Below, one piece after another: positions 1 to 7,339 of a stretch of 7,658 nt of DNA (position 1 is its first letter; the number at the start of each line of letters is the position of its first letter). The DNA is from an uncultured Lachnospiraceae bacterium (GTDB taxonomy: Bacteria > Bacillota > Clostridia > Lachnospirales > Lachnospiraceae). The notes under the pieces are model-generated. The model was given only the letters and a program-made list of their open reading frames with translations. It had not been told where the DNA came from and searched no databases. The position numbers were made by a program, and so were the translations under genes. The DNA lies in contig URCR01000070.1 of NCBI GenBank assembly GCA_900546325.1, forward strand, positions 1 through 7,658, given 5' to 3'.

Positions 1-553
1 TTACAACTTCCAGTCTGGTCTCCCCGACCGTGATCACATCTTCTTTCTGGATCACGATTGGCTTATGAATCTGTTTTCCATTCAAATATGTATGATTTTT
101 TGAACCTTCATCTCTCAAATACAATTTGTCACCGCTTCGGATGATTGCACAATGCACCTTTGACACTCTCAGATCTTCCGGTAATGAAAGAAACTTGTCA
201 TAATCTGACGATGCACTGACTCTTCCGATTCCCAATGAATCATAGAAGATAAAACTGTACTGATCCTGCTGGTCCACATCCTCCAGCACGATCTTCCAGC
301 GGCGCTTCGCCGGTGCTGAAGATGTACGGCATTCTGACTGCTGTCTCGCCGGACGGCGTCTTGGCTCTGGTTCATAATCATCCTCTTCGTCGTCATCGTC
401 ATCGTAGTCATCATCATAATCGTCTTCCCGTGAATGATATCTACGTTCAAACTGATTATAGTCTTTTTTCTCTTTCAATAATTTTGAAACTGTAAAGAAA
501 ATTACCGCAATGATCCCTACGATCAATACCCCGATAATAATCCAGTATAACAT
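1..553 (-). CDS. Membrane-anchored FHA-domain protein (3' end cut by window edge)
   Basis: Open reading frame from an ATG at 551-553 with no stop before the left edge; 184 codons are visible. Residues 2-22 form one hydrophobic segment followed by a basic stretch (KLLKEKK), which suggests the rest lies in the cytoplasm. Residues 43-64 are an extremely acidic Asp/Glu/Tyr tract, followed by an Arg/Pro-rich linker. Residues about 86-184 are a forkhead-associated domain with all signature elements: G-R at 110-111, S-x-x-H at 131-134, and G-S-K-N-H-T-Y-L-N-G at 150-159. FHA domains bind phosphothreonine peptides, so a link to a PrkC-type Ser/Thr kinase is expected from the family, not seen here. 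The domain's last strand (TRLEV) is present, so little is probably missing. A GAGGAG at 564-569 lies 10 nt upstream of the start. It is probably the last visible gene of the operon. The target is unknown. Confidence 0.88.
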   Translation of the reverse strand, partial: MLYWIIIGVLIVGIIAVIFFTVSKLLKEKKDYNQFERRYHSREDDYDDDYDDDDDEEDDYEPEPRRRPARQQSECRTSSAPAKRRWKIVLEDVDQQDQYSFIFYDSLGIGRVSASSDYDKFLSLPEDLRVSKVHCAIIRSGDKLYLRDEGSKNHTYLNGKQIHKPIVIQKEDVITVGETRLEVV

Positions 554-629
554 AATTCATCAACTCCTCTGAGGGTATCTTACTATACTTTTTTTATGAG
601 GGCAAGAAAAAGAAAAGAACTTTTCCTGC
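554..629 (-). other. 76-nt gap between lipoprotein and FHA genes
   Basis: This is the only gap longer than 12 nt inside the gene cluster. It contains the ribosome binding site of the FHA gene (GAGGAG, 564-569). A weak A/T palindrome at 612-625 and a TATAGT hexamer at 582-587 are also present, but neither makes a convincing terminator or promoter. The simplest reading is read-through from the lipoprotein gene into the FHA gene. Confidence 0.5.
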
Positions 630-1412
630 TTAGTTGATCACCACACCGCCAAGGCAGCTGCCGCCTGTATTTTGCGGAGGGGCAACCTCTGTTGTTCCCT
701 GATCAGATGGAGCTGTGTATTCCGGAACGTATTCCTGCTGCGCTGCCGCCTGAGCCGCTGCTTCTGCTGCTGCCTGCGCTTCTGCCGCTGCCTGCGCTTC
801 TGCCGCTGCCTGGGCTTCTGCTGCTGCCTGCGCGGCCGCTGCTTCCGCCGCTGCCTGCGCTTCTTTCTGTGCTTTCACATTGATTTCCTGCTCTTTTGTG
901 CTCATCTCATCTCCGGATGCTTTGCTTACATATTTTACAAATCCAACCTCATCCTCAAAACAAAGCTCTGCTTCCTTCTTTATATCCTCAAAACCAAAGG
1001 AAGTCAACTCGATCACTCGTCCATCCGCCAACGTCAACTGTACACTATATCCGACATTGATTGCTTTATCCGTCTCCGCGGCAGGAGCTGCTGATGTGTC
1101 CGGTGTATAGAACAGCTCGACCATATCTCCGTTTTTCCAGACTTCCCCAGATTTCATCATGTTAGCCGGATATTCTGTCTGAGCTGTTGTCTTGACTGTG
1201 ATTCCCGTAATATCTGCTCCTACACTGTTTTTCACCAGCACATCAAATGCTTCCGCTGACTCCACACCGATCTTCTGATACTCTTTTTTCTCTTTCGTTT
1301 CTTTCTGTGCTTCAGTCTTCACCTTTTCCTTTGGTTCCTCACTCTTTCCGCAAGCTGCCGCACTGATGCTCATACATGCGATCAACAGCATTGCCACTAT
1401 CTTCTTTTTCAT
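630..1412 (-). CDS. Putative lipoprotein with Ala-rich EAQAAA repeat tail
   Basis: 260 aa. Residues 1-20 are a signal sequence (MKKK, then a hydrophobic core) ending in a lipobox-like AAAC with the modifiable Cys at 21, so the mature protein should be lipid-anchored on the outer face of the membrane. A charged Lys/Glu linker covers about 22-47. A folded region at about 48-165 contains a segment of the form N-S-x-G-x-D-I-T-G-I (62-71), reminiscent of small clostridial lipoproteins of unknown function. Residues 181-226 are an uninterrupted Ala/Gln/Glu helix made of EAQAAA units, then a Pro/Thr/Gln-rich tail ending in GGSCLGGVVIN with a free Cys at 253. The start is supported by AAGGAG at 1419-1424, 6 nt upstream, and it sits 12 nt after the DHHW gene. 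I do not recognise a specific function. A role as an envelope partner of the acyltransferase pair is only inferred from position. Confidence 0.85.
   Translation of the reverse strand: MKKKIVAMLLIACMSISAAACGKSEEPKEKVKTEAQKETKEKKEYQKIGVESAEAFDVLVKNSVGADITGITVKTTAQTEYPANMMKSGEVWKNGDMVELFYTPDTSAAPAAETDKAINVGYSVQLTLADGRVIELTSFGFEDIKKEAELCFEDEVGFVKYVSKASGDEMSTKEQEINVKAQKEAQAAAEAAAAQAAAEAQAAAEAQAAAEAQAAAEAAAQAAAQQEYVPEYTAPSDQGTTEVAPPQNTGGSCLGGVVIN
760..831 (-). repeat. Tandem repeat, four 18-bp units encoding EAQAAA
   Basis: Four consecutive 18-bp units start at 760, 778, 796 and 814, differing from each other at only one or two positions. Each encodes six residues of the Glu-Ala-Gln-Ala-Ala-Ala type. 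A degenerate 27-bp continuation with the same composition runs to 858. Because units are multiples of three, gain or loss of a copy would change helix length without breaking the reading frame. Confidence 0.9.
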
Positions 1413-1424
1413 CGTTTTCTCCTT

Positions 1425-2819
1425 TTATTCCCATTTAATATCTTTTGATGCTACAATCTTTGCTTGTCCGCTGTTTTCTGTGATCACACTGATGTGAAAC
1501 TCTCCCTGAGGCACACTTGTGCCCTTCAGATAAAGCTTATATCCGTTGCCTTTCCCATCCTCTGTGATCTTATAAAATGCCTGATAGGTTCTGGTCTCCT
1601 GAGTTGCCATGTCACGCACTGCAACATAAATGTCCGAATTATCTTCCAGATATTTCTCTTCAATCTTTCCTTCCACCGAAAGATAAGAACCCTCTTTTTT
1701 CGCCTCTATGGATGATTTTGTCTTCACCTCCGGCGCCATCCGATTCTCTGTTAACGCCCCTTCCATGATTGGAATCCTTTTTGCAAAATCCTGAATATTA
1801 CGTTCTACTTTTTCAATCACCACATACTGCGGATGCAGTTCTTCTATCTGTGTAAGATTATACGGTACCAGTCTGGAAAAATATCCCTGTCCAATCTCAT
1901 CCGCTACAAATGGAAGCAGACTCTCTCCAAACGAATCTCGGTACATCAGCATACTTCCGTCTTTCTGTGGGTTGTTCGTCTGTATCCAGGCATCCATATT
2001 GTCTTTCACTTCATTGACATAGTCAAAAGAGAACTCCTTGTCGTAAACATATTCCTCCTCCAACTCAAACCCGAACGGATACAACATCTCGTCAATATCA
2101 CCGACATGACTCTTCTCCAGTTCATACGGAACATTTAAATACGTCTCGTGTTCCCGTCCCAGCTTCTCCATCAGAGCATTGTACGCAAGCACTGCTCCTT
2201 TGTTATTCCAGTGAGAATCTCGATGGAAATATAACACTTCCTCTTCATTCTGGAACAACTCTTTTACATCTATAAATTCTACTCCCCGCTCTGTCAAAAG
2301 CTCTGTCAGACGTTCCAGATTGCTCGTATCGCCTGGCTTGACGTAATACGGCATCGCCTCGTCATACAGTGTATTTTTATTCGGAATGACCATCAGAACG
2401 AACTGGCTTCCATTCTGCTGCACATGATTCTGCATCAGTGTGATGTTATGGATCACATTATACATTTCCCTTTCAGACAACAAATTTCTGCCTCTGTAGT
2501 CATTGACAGTTCCTCCAAAATAGAGCCAGTCATCCTTTCCCACAATCACCTGATCCGTTGCACCTGTCTGAAACACATTTCCCTTTAAAAGAGCATTGGC
2601 CGTCACAAAGTATTGTCGGAATGCGAAATGATCCTCAAAGTATTCTCCCGCTTCTTCAAGGTAATCCTGATTCCATGTCCCATCCTCTTTCCACTTCGGC
2701 CATTTTGCCAGTTCGGTATTCTCTGAAGTTGTCGTCGTCGGCCAGAATGTCATTCCTGCAAACGGAATCATCAGAATTACCCATACTAAAATGATATAGA
2801 TCAAATATCTCTTCTTCAT
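1425..2819 (-). CDS. DHHW / AlgX-AlgJ-like SGNH-fold O-acetylation partner protein
   Basis: 464 aa. Residues 5-25 are a single N-terminal membrane segment, placing the rest outside the cell. The family layout is clear: an E-N-x-x-L-x-x-W-P stretch (34-41), a F-x-D-H-F-x-x-R motif (61-68), a WLY (98-100), then the catalytic-type motifs D-S-H-W (201-204) and R-D-S-F-G (294-298). By analogy with AlgX/AlgJ, Asp201, His203 and Ser296 form the triad that takes an acetyl group from the MBOAT partner and passes it to an extracellular polymer. Nothing in the triad is missing. Residues about 368-464 form a further, probably beta-rich, domain beyond the SGNH core. The ribosome binding site AGGAGG (2828-2833) overlaps the stop codon of the upstream MBOAT gene, which supports paired expression. 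The acceptor polymer cannot be told from the sequence. Confidence 0.9.
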   Translation of the reverse strand: MKKRYLIYIILVWVILMIPFAGMTFWPTTTTSENTELAKWPKWKEDGTWNQDYLEEAGEYFEDHFAFRQYFVTANALLKGNVFQTGATDQVIVGKDDWLYFGGTVNDYRGRNLLSEREMYNVIHNITLMQNHVQQNGSQFVLMVIPNKNTLYDEAMPYYVKPGDTSNLERLTELLTERGVEFIDVKELFQNEEEVLYFHRDSHWNNKGAVLAYNALMEKLGREHETYLNVPYELEKSHVGDIDEMLYPFGFELEEEYVYDKEFSFDYVNEVKDNMDAWIQTNNPQKDGSMLMYRDSFGESLLPFVADEIGQGYFSRLVPYNLTQIEELHPQYVVIEKVERNIQDFAKRIPIMEGALTENRMAPEVKTKSSIEAKKEGSYLSVEGKIEEKYLEDNSDIYVAVRDMATQETRTYQAFYKITEDGKGNGYKLYLKGTSVPQGEFHISVITENSGQAKIVASKDIKWE

Positions 2820-2827
2820 ACTGCCAG

Positions 2828-2833
2828 CCTCCT
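2828..2833 (-). promoter_or_regulatory. Ribosome binding site overlapping the MBOAT stop codon
   Basis: AGGAGG, 8 nt before the DHHW start. Its first two bases are the last two of the TAG stop of the upstream MBOAT gene (2832-2834), so ribosomes ending the first gene are placed on the second. This arrangement suggests translational coupling of the two partner proteins. Confidence 0.85.
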
Positions 2834-4238
2834 AAAACCTGAAATAGATAAACGGGTTATAAGTACCGCTGGACAGACTCAGCATACTGAGCAAAAGAAG
2901 CAGCACACTTCCCACATAACTAAATGGAACAACGATTCGTTTTACGACCGGCGTTCTTTCCGTAAATGCGTGAAGGCTTCGCAGGATCGGCATACATCCG
3001 AGAATCCCCACAAACAGTATCACCAGATAAAACGGATTCAGCCAGTAAACAGCCACCTGGATAGAAGTACTGTCGAAATTCCAGCCGGTAAACATAGTCT
3101 CTATCATCTGAATTCCCTGGCTGAATGTGTCTGCCCGAAACATCACAAATCCGATACACACAACAAGCATCGCATAAATATGTCTGAAAAATCCAGGAAG
3201 CTTCCGGATCGGAAGAAACTCTTCGATCAGAGAAAACACACCGTGCCAGATTCCCCACAAAACAAAAGTCCAGCTTGCTCCATGCCACAACCCTGTCGCT
3301 GAGAATACGACCATTTTATTGACACAAGTTCTGATCTTCCCTTTTCTGTTTCCCCCGAGAGGAATGTACAAATATTCTTTAAACCATGTGGAAAGAGAAA
3401 TATGCCATCTTCTCCAGAACTCCTTGATGCTTGCTGAAATATAAGGATAGTTGAAGTTCTCCTGGAAATGAAATCCAAACATATGCCCCATTCCGATTGC
3501 CATATCACTGTATCCGCTGAAATCATAATAAATCTGAAGCATATAAGAAATCGCTCCGATCCATGCTGCCACGATGTTGATCTCCCCGATCTGAGAATTG
3601 AACACACCGTCCGCTGCAATTGCGACCGTATTTGAAATCAACACTTTCTTTGCCAGTCCTATCGTAAATCTCCGGAAGCCTTCTGCAATTTCCTGAACAT
3701 CCGTTTTACGCGTTTCAATCTGCTTCTGAATATCGTGGTATTTTACGATCGGACCGGCGATCAGCTGTGGAAAAAATGAAACATACAGCATCACATTGAA
3801 TACACTTTTCTGCGACTGTACTTCGTCTCTGTAGACATCAATCACATAGGAAAGCGCCTGGAACGTGAAAAATGAAATCCCAATCGGCAATGCAATTTCT
3901 GTCATTGGGATCTGTGTACCCGCAAGCTGATTGATCGTCCTTAGGATCATGTCTGTATATTTAAATACGACCAGCAGCCCGATATTAATGACTACTGCGA
4001 TCAACAGGGCTGCTTTTCGCAGCCCTGCATTTCTTGTATTCATCATTCTTCCAAAGAAGTAGTTCATTACGATGCTGAAAATCATCAGCAGCACATAGGC
4101 CGGTTCTCCATATGCATAAAACAATAAGCTCGCCAGGATCAGCAATACGTTTCTTGCCCGCAGCCCCGGCAGTATATAATACAACGCAAATACAACCGGG
4201 AAAAACACGCATAAAAATGTCATCGAACTAAAAACCAT
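2832..4238 (-). CDS. MBOAT family membrane-bound O-acyltransferase (AlgI/DltB type)
   Basis: 468 aa, the usual size for AlgI-like MBOAT proteins, with many hydrophobic membrane segments throughout. Family signatures occur in order: P-I-G-I-S-F-F-T-F-Q (118-127), F-F-P-Q-L-I-A-G-P-I (155-164), D-F-S-G-Y-S-D-M (239-246), F-W-R-R-W-H-I-S-L-S (274-283), Y-I-P-L-G-G-N (291-297), and L-W-H-G-A-S-W (317-323). His319 corresponds to the invariant catalytic His of the family. The C-terminus ends in NPFIYFRF, also typical. Known members move an acyl group from a cytoplasmic donor through a membrane funnel to an outside acceptor or partner protein. The DHHW gene directly downstream is the expected partner, so O-acetylation of a surface polysaccharide is the likeliest job; D-alanylation is less likely because no dltA/dltC-like genes are visible here. 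The start at 4238 is preceded by GAGGG at 4245-4249. Confidence 0.94.
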   Translation of the reverse strand: MVFSSMTFLCVFFPVVFALYYILPGLRARNVLLILASLLFYAYGEPAYVLLMIFSIVMNYFFGRMMNTRNAGLRKAALLIAVVINIGLLVVFKYTDMILRTINQLAGTQIPMTEIALPIGISFFTFQALSYVIDVYRDEVQSQKSVFNVMLYVSFFPQLIAGPIVKYHDIQKQIETRKTDVQEIAEGFRRFTIGLAKKVLISNTVAIAADGVFNSQIGEINIVAAWIGAISYMLQIYYDFSGYSDMAIGMGHMFGFHFQENFNYPYISASIKEFWRRWHISLSTWFKEYLYIPLGGNRKGKIRTCVNKMVVFSATGLWHGASWTFVLWGIWHGVFSLIEEFLPIRKLPGFFRHIYAMLVVCIGFVMFRADTFSQGIQMIETMFTGWNFDSTSIQVAVYWLNPFYLVILFVGILGCMPILRSLHAFTERTPVVKRIVVPFSYVGSVLLLLLSMLSLSSGTYNPFIYFRF

Positions 4239-4250
4239 AAAATACCCTCG

Positions 4251-7200
4251 CTACCACTTATATTGCAGTACGGTATTTCCGACCGGCTGCATATAGAAAT
4301 TGTATCTTCCTATTTCATCCTGTGCTTCCGGATCGCAAATGTAGGATGCTCCATTCATGCGGATAATCACCCATCCATGAGGACCGTACCCTCCTGCTGC
4401 CATTCCAACCTGTCCCTCTACATACTGCGCGTCATATCCAAGGCCTTTGGCAAGCTGATAAAATGCCGCCGCATACACAAAGCAGTTTCCTCTGTGCTGC
4501 TCAAATGCCATAATGGAATACCACTGATCTCTTGTATATCCTGCCGGAGGTGTTACATGAATCGGCAGAGTCTGATAACTGAGATTGTTCACGCACCACC
4601 AGTAGCACGCATTCAGATCCCTTCCAACCTGATTATAAATATTATTGACGTGCTTGTTTACTCTTGCAGCCGCACCTGATACCAGATTGTAGGACACAGC
4701 TCCGATTCCGATCTTTTGTCCCTGATAATTCGCATACACATGAGTGATAAACTTTCCGCCATCCTGATGTTTATCTGCAGAAATCGTTGCTGACCAGCTG
4801 CCATCTCGATTTCTTGTTCCCTGATACCAGACAATATCATCCTGCCCGCCAGTCTCACTCCATGTAGGAAATTCTACACTCTCTACATTTCCACTATTCG
4901 GATTGTACACGGTAACCTTCACAGTGGAGGCATCTATCGTCTCTACTGCAATATAATTTTTCGCACTGATGGATGCAGTTGTAGCTCCAACAAATCCCCG
5001 AATCCCATTTTCCATTGTTACATAGGCATGTACCTGATACGTGCCAAAGTGATTTTTATGATTTTTCACCTCGACATCTACAGAATATGTGCCATCTGAG
5101 TTTTTGTTCGCAGTATACCATTTGATATCACTCTGATCTCCTGCACACCAGACCGGAACTTCCACCTTGGAAACCCCTGCCGGCGCCAAAATATCGGAAA
5201 TCTTTACGTTAAAAGTTCCCTTTTCTCCATCAATATTGCTCGCCTGCACGGAGCTTGCGCCTGGCATGGCATCTACATTAAATGTTGTTCCTTTCAGGAA
5301 GATCATATCTCCGTTTGGCGCAACTGCATACGCATGAACATTATATTTTCCTGCTGTTTTATGATTCTTGATCTCAATATTTGCAGTACCGTTTTTTGCA
5401 GTGTACCAGACAATATCATCCTGTCCGCCAGTCTCACTCCAAACTGCAAAACAGATTTCCTTTGCTCCACCCGGAATCTCTGCATTTTTTATGGAAGCCT
5501 GATATCTCTTCTGTGTTCCATCTGTATCTTTGACACTCAGATCCCCCGCTTTAAACAGCATCTCACACGAGGTACTTCCTTCAAAATTCATATCTCCTGT
5601 GATATCCTTGAAATAAATATGTGCAGTATAAGTTCCTGCATGATACTTGTGATTTTTAATGTTGACTTCTGCTTCATAGCTTCCATCACTCTGTCTCGAA
5701 GCTGTGTACCATTTAATATCGCTCTGATCCGCTGCACACCAGACCGGAACCAGGACTTCTCTTACGGCACTCGAATTCGTAATGCCAGATACCTTCACTG
5801 TGAAGGTTCCTTTATTGATATCCTTGGATGTGATCTCTACATTTCCGGCTTTCGGCGACTGCACAGAAAATGTGTTTGCCTGCAGTATGATCATTTTTCC
5901 TGCTTTGTTTTCTGCATAAACATGAACAATATATGTTCCCAGTGATTTATGGTTTTTCAGTTTTACTTCTGCTGTATAACTGCCGCCTTTCTTTTCACTT
6001 TCATACCAGACAATATCGTCCTGTCCGTTTTTTTCGCTCCAGACCGCATATTTAATGCTCTTGATCCCTCCTGGAACAGAAGCGTCTGACAGCGTCATTT
6101 TCCAGGAATCACCCTTTTCTTCTGCAGAATAGTTACCGGCGGTTTTGCTGACGCTCTTTTCTATACCTCCTACAAAAGACTGGATTCCATTTTCGTCTGT
6201 TACATAAGCATGAATCGAATAAGTTCCTTCATTATACTGATGATTCTTCAATTTCACATCCGCATAATACGTGCCGGATGCCGCCTTCTTTGCCTCATAC
6301 CATACAAGATCGCTCTGATCCTTCTGACTCCATACCGGCACCATCACCTTCTGTACCCCACTGACCGCGGAAACTCCCTGCAATTCTACACGGAAGCTTT
6401 CATTTGAAGAAATCTCTCCCGCTGACATGTGTTCCATAGTCGGTGCCGAAATAGAAAATGAAGTCGCTTTTAAAAACTGTTGTTTTCCATCTTTGATGCC
6501 ATATACGTGAACAGCATAATTTCCTGTGGACTTGTGATTTTTCACCGGCACAGAAACAGTCCATGTTCCATCCTCCTGCTTTACTCCGGCATACCAAACG
6601 ATATCATCCTGTCCGTTCTGCTCGCTCCAGACAGGAAACTGTACTTTTGAAATCTCGCCCTCTACCCCGGATGCCGTGATCTGAACACTCTTTTCAGAAG
6701 CATTCACACTCGCTGTAATCTCCATCTGGCTGCTTCTGCTCTCAATCTCTGCTTCCTGCGTTTCTTCCGATACAGGAGCTGCCTCTTCCTTTGCAGCCTC
6801 TCTCACAACTGTTGTCTCCAGACGCTCCAGCTCAATCTCTTCTTCTCCTATAAATACAGATGGCTGAATATAATAATGAAGCTCTCCCTCTTTCTGTGGC
6901 TCCACATCAATTACGTACTTTTCAATATTCTGACCTGTGAAGTCATAAACCGGCACTGCTTCTTTTACCTCAGCAGCTTTCACATCCTGCTCAGATCCAA
7001 TCCAAATCTTTCCTGTAAATTTGGTGAACTGATCTGCCATCTCTTTGTCAGGTGTAAAAACAATCCGGAAATTACCGGCTGCTTCGTCGGTCTGTTCCAA
7101 TGATACATCGACTAAATCATTCACTTCTGTACCGACATCAGTGATTGCCGGCAGTTCTTCCTGACTTGTCTGTAAAACTGGCTCTTCTGCTGCCACTGCA

Positions 7201-7271
7201 GTCACAGGTGTCACTGTGCTCACTGTCAATGCTGTTGACAACAGAATCGCCAAAACACTTTTCCTTTTCAT
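4251..7271 (-). CDS. Secreted GBS-Bsp-like repeat protein with C-terminal transglutaminase-like domain
   Basis: 1006 aa and first gene of the operon. Residues 1-28 are a signal peptide (MKRK, hydrophobic core, TAVAA before EE). Residues 30-150 are an unrecognised, probably beta-rich region, followed by a Glu/Ala-rich linker to about 182. Seven GBS-Bsp-like repeats follow at about 183-275, 286-372, 380-470, 478-570, 577-666, 674-768 and 773-863, each with a W-x(5-9)-D-[DI]-x-WY core and most with KNH[KQ] and H-[VAI]-Y. Residues 868-1006 are a transglutaminase-like domain: G-N-C (Cys930), G-P-H-G-W (His965) and C-D-P (Asp980) give an intact triad. Family members can be amidases, proteases or crosslinking enzymes; which applies here is unknown. 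No LPXTG, membrane tail or choline-binding repeat is visible, so the protein is released or held by its repeats. The start is fixed by AAGGAGG at 7278-7284, 6 nt upstream. Confidence 0.93.
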   Translation of the reverse strand: MKRKSVLAILLSTALTVSTVTPVTAVAAEEPVLQTSQEELPAITDVGTEVNDLVDVSLEQTDEAAGNFRIVFTPDKEMADQFTKFTGKIWIGSEQDVKAAEVKEAVPVYDFTGQNIEKYVIDVEPQKEGELHYYIQPSVFIGEEEIELERLETTVVREAAKEEAAPVSEETQEAEIESRSSQMEITASVNASEKSVQITASGVEGEISKVQFPVWSEQNGQDDIVWYAGVKQEDGTWTVSVPVKNHKSTGNYAVHVYGIKDGKQQFLKATSFSISAPTMEHMSAGEISSNESFRVELQGVSAVSGVQKVMVPVWSQKDQSDLVWYEAKKAASGTYYADVKLKNHQYNEGTYSIHAYVTDENGIQSFVGGIEKSVSKTAGNYSAEEKGDSWKMTLSDASVPGGIKSIKYAVWSEKNGQDDIVWYESEKKGGSYTAEVKLKNHKSLGTYIVHVYAENKAGKMIILQANTFSVQSPKAGNVEITSKDINKGTFTVKVSGITNSSAVREVLVPVWCAADQSDIKWYTASRQSDGSYEAEVNIKNHKYHAGTYTAHIYFKDITGDMNFEGSTSCEMLFKAGDLSVKDTDGTQKRYQASIKNAEIPGGAKEICFAVWSETGGQDDIVWYTAKNGTANIEIKNHKTAGKYNVHAYAVAPNGDMIFLKGTTFNVDAMPGASSVQASNIDGEKGTFNVKISDILAPAGVSKVEVPVWCAGDQSDIKWYTANKNSDGTYSVDVEVKNHKNHFGTYQVHAYVTMENGIRGFVGATTASISAKNYIAVETIDASTVKVTVYNPNSGNVESVEFPTWSETGGQDDIVWYQGTRNRDGSWSATISADKHQDGGKFITHVYANYQGQKIGIGAVSYNLVSGAAARVNKHVNNIYNQVGRDLNACYWWCVNNLSYQTLPIHVTPPAGYTRDQWYSIMAFEQHRGNCFVYAAAFYQLAKGLGYDAQYVEGQVGMAAGGYGPHGWVIIRMNGASYICDPEAQDEIGRYNFYMQPVGNTVLQYKW
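4683..6725 (-). repeat. Seven-copy protein repeat array alternating between two subtypes
   Basis: DNA encoding the seven Bsp-like repeats. Units run at about 6447-6725, 6156-6416, 5862-6134, 5562-5840, 5274-5543, 4968-5252 and 4683-4955. The conserved first Trp recurs every 96-100 residues. Odd copies carry NGQDDIVWY or GGQDDIVWY; even copies carry DQSD[IL][KV]WY. Copies 5 and 7 share a 38-bp stretch with one mismatch (5404-5441 and 4825-4862), and copies 4 and 6 share the VPVWCA-x-DQSDIKWYTA core. The pattern points to repeated duplication of an A-B pair. Confidence 0.9.
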
Positions 7272-7277
7272 TTGTAT

Positions 7278-7284
7278 CCTCCTT
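7278..7284 (-). promoter_or_regulatory. Strong ribosome binding site of the Bsp-repeat gene
   Basis: AAGGAGG, a close match to the anti-Shine-Dalgarno sequence, with a 6-nt spacer to the ATG at 7269-7271. It decides the start: the next in-phase signal-peptide residues (MKRK) begin exactly here. An upstream GGAGGAG at about 7326-7332 has no suitable start codon in frame with the gene. Confidence 0.9.
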
Positions 7285-7339
7285 CCCCGCTTTGTCTTCT
7301 ATCTTTGAATTCTCGGCGGTATCTTCTCCTCCACAGTAC

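Noticed and set aside
374..428. Triplet-rich tract (ATC/GTC) considered as a CRISPR-like or microsatellite locus.
   Set aside because: It is coding sequence for the Asp/Glu/Tyr tract of the FHA protein; there are no spacers or regular repeat units.
582..611. TATAGT hexamer as a promoter for the FHA gene.
   Set aside because: No acceptable -35 at 16-18 nt; the nearest candidates (TTTTTC, TTCTTG) match the consensus poorly or are badly spaced.
612..625. Palindrome GAAAAGAACTTTTC followed on the minus strand by a T run, as a terminator after the lipoprotein gene.
   Set aside because: The hairpin would have at most five pairs, four of them A-U, which is too weak for efficient termination.
672..1094. 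Plus-strand open frames opposite the lipoprotein gene, rich in Leu/Pro or Arg/Cys.
   Set aside because: They are mirror images of the GC-rich Ala repeat codons, lack ribosome binding sites and have unnatural composition.
2832..4238. MBOAT as a DltB for teichoic acid D-alanylation.
   Set aside because: No dltA, dltC or dltD-like neighbour is visible, while an AlgX/AlgJ-type DHHW partner is directly downstream.
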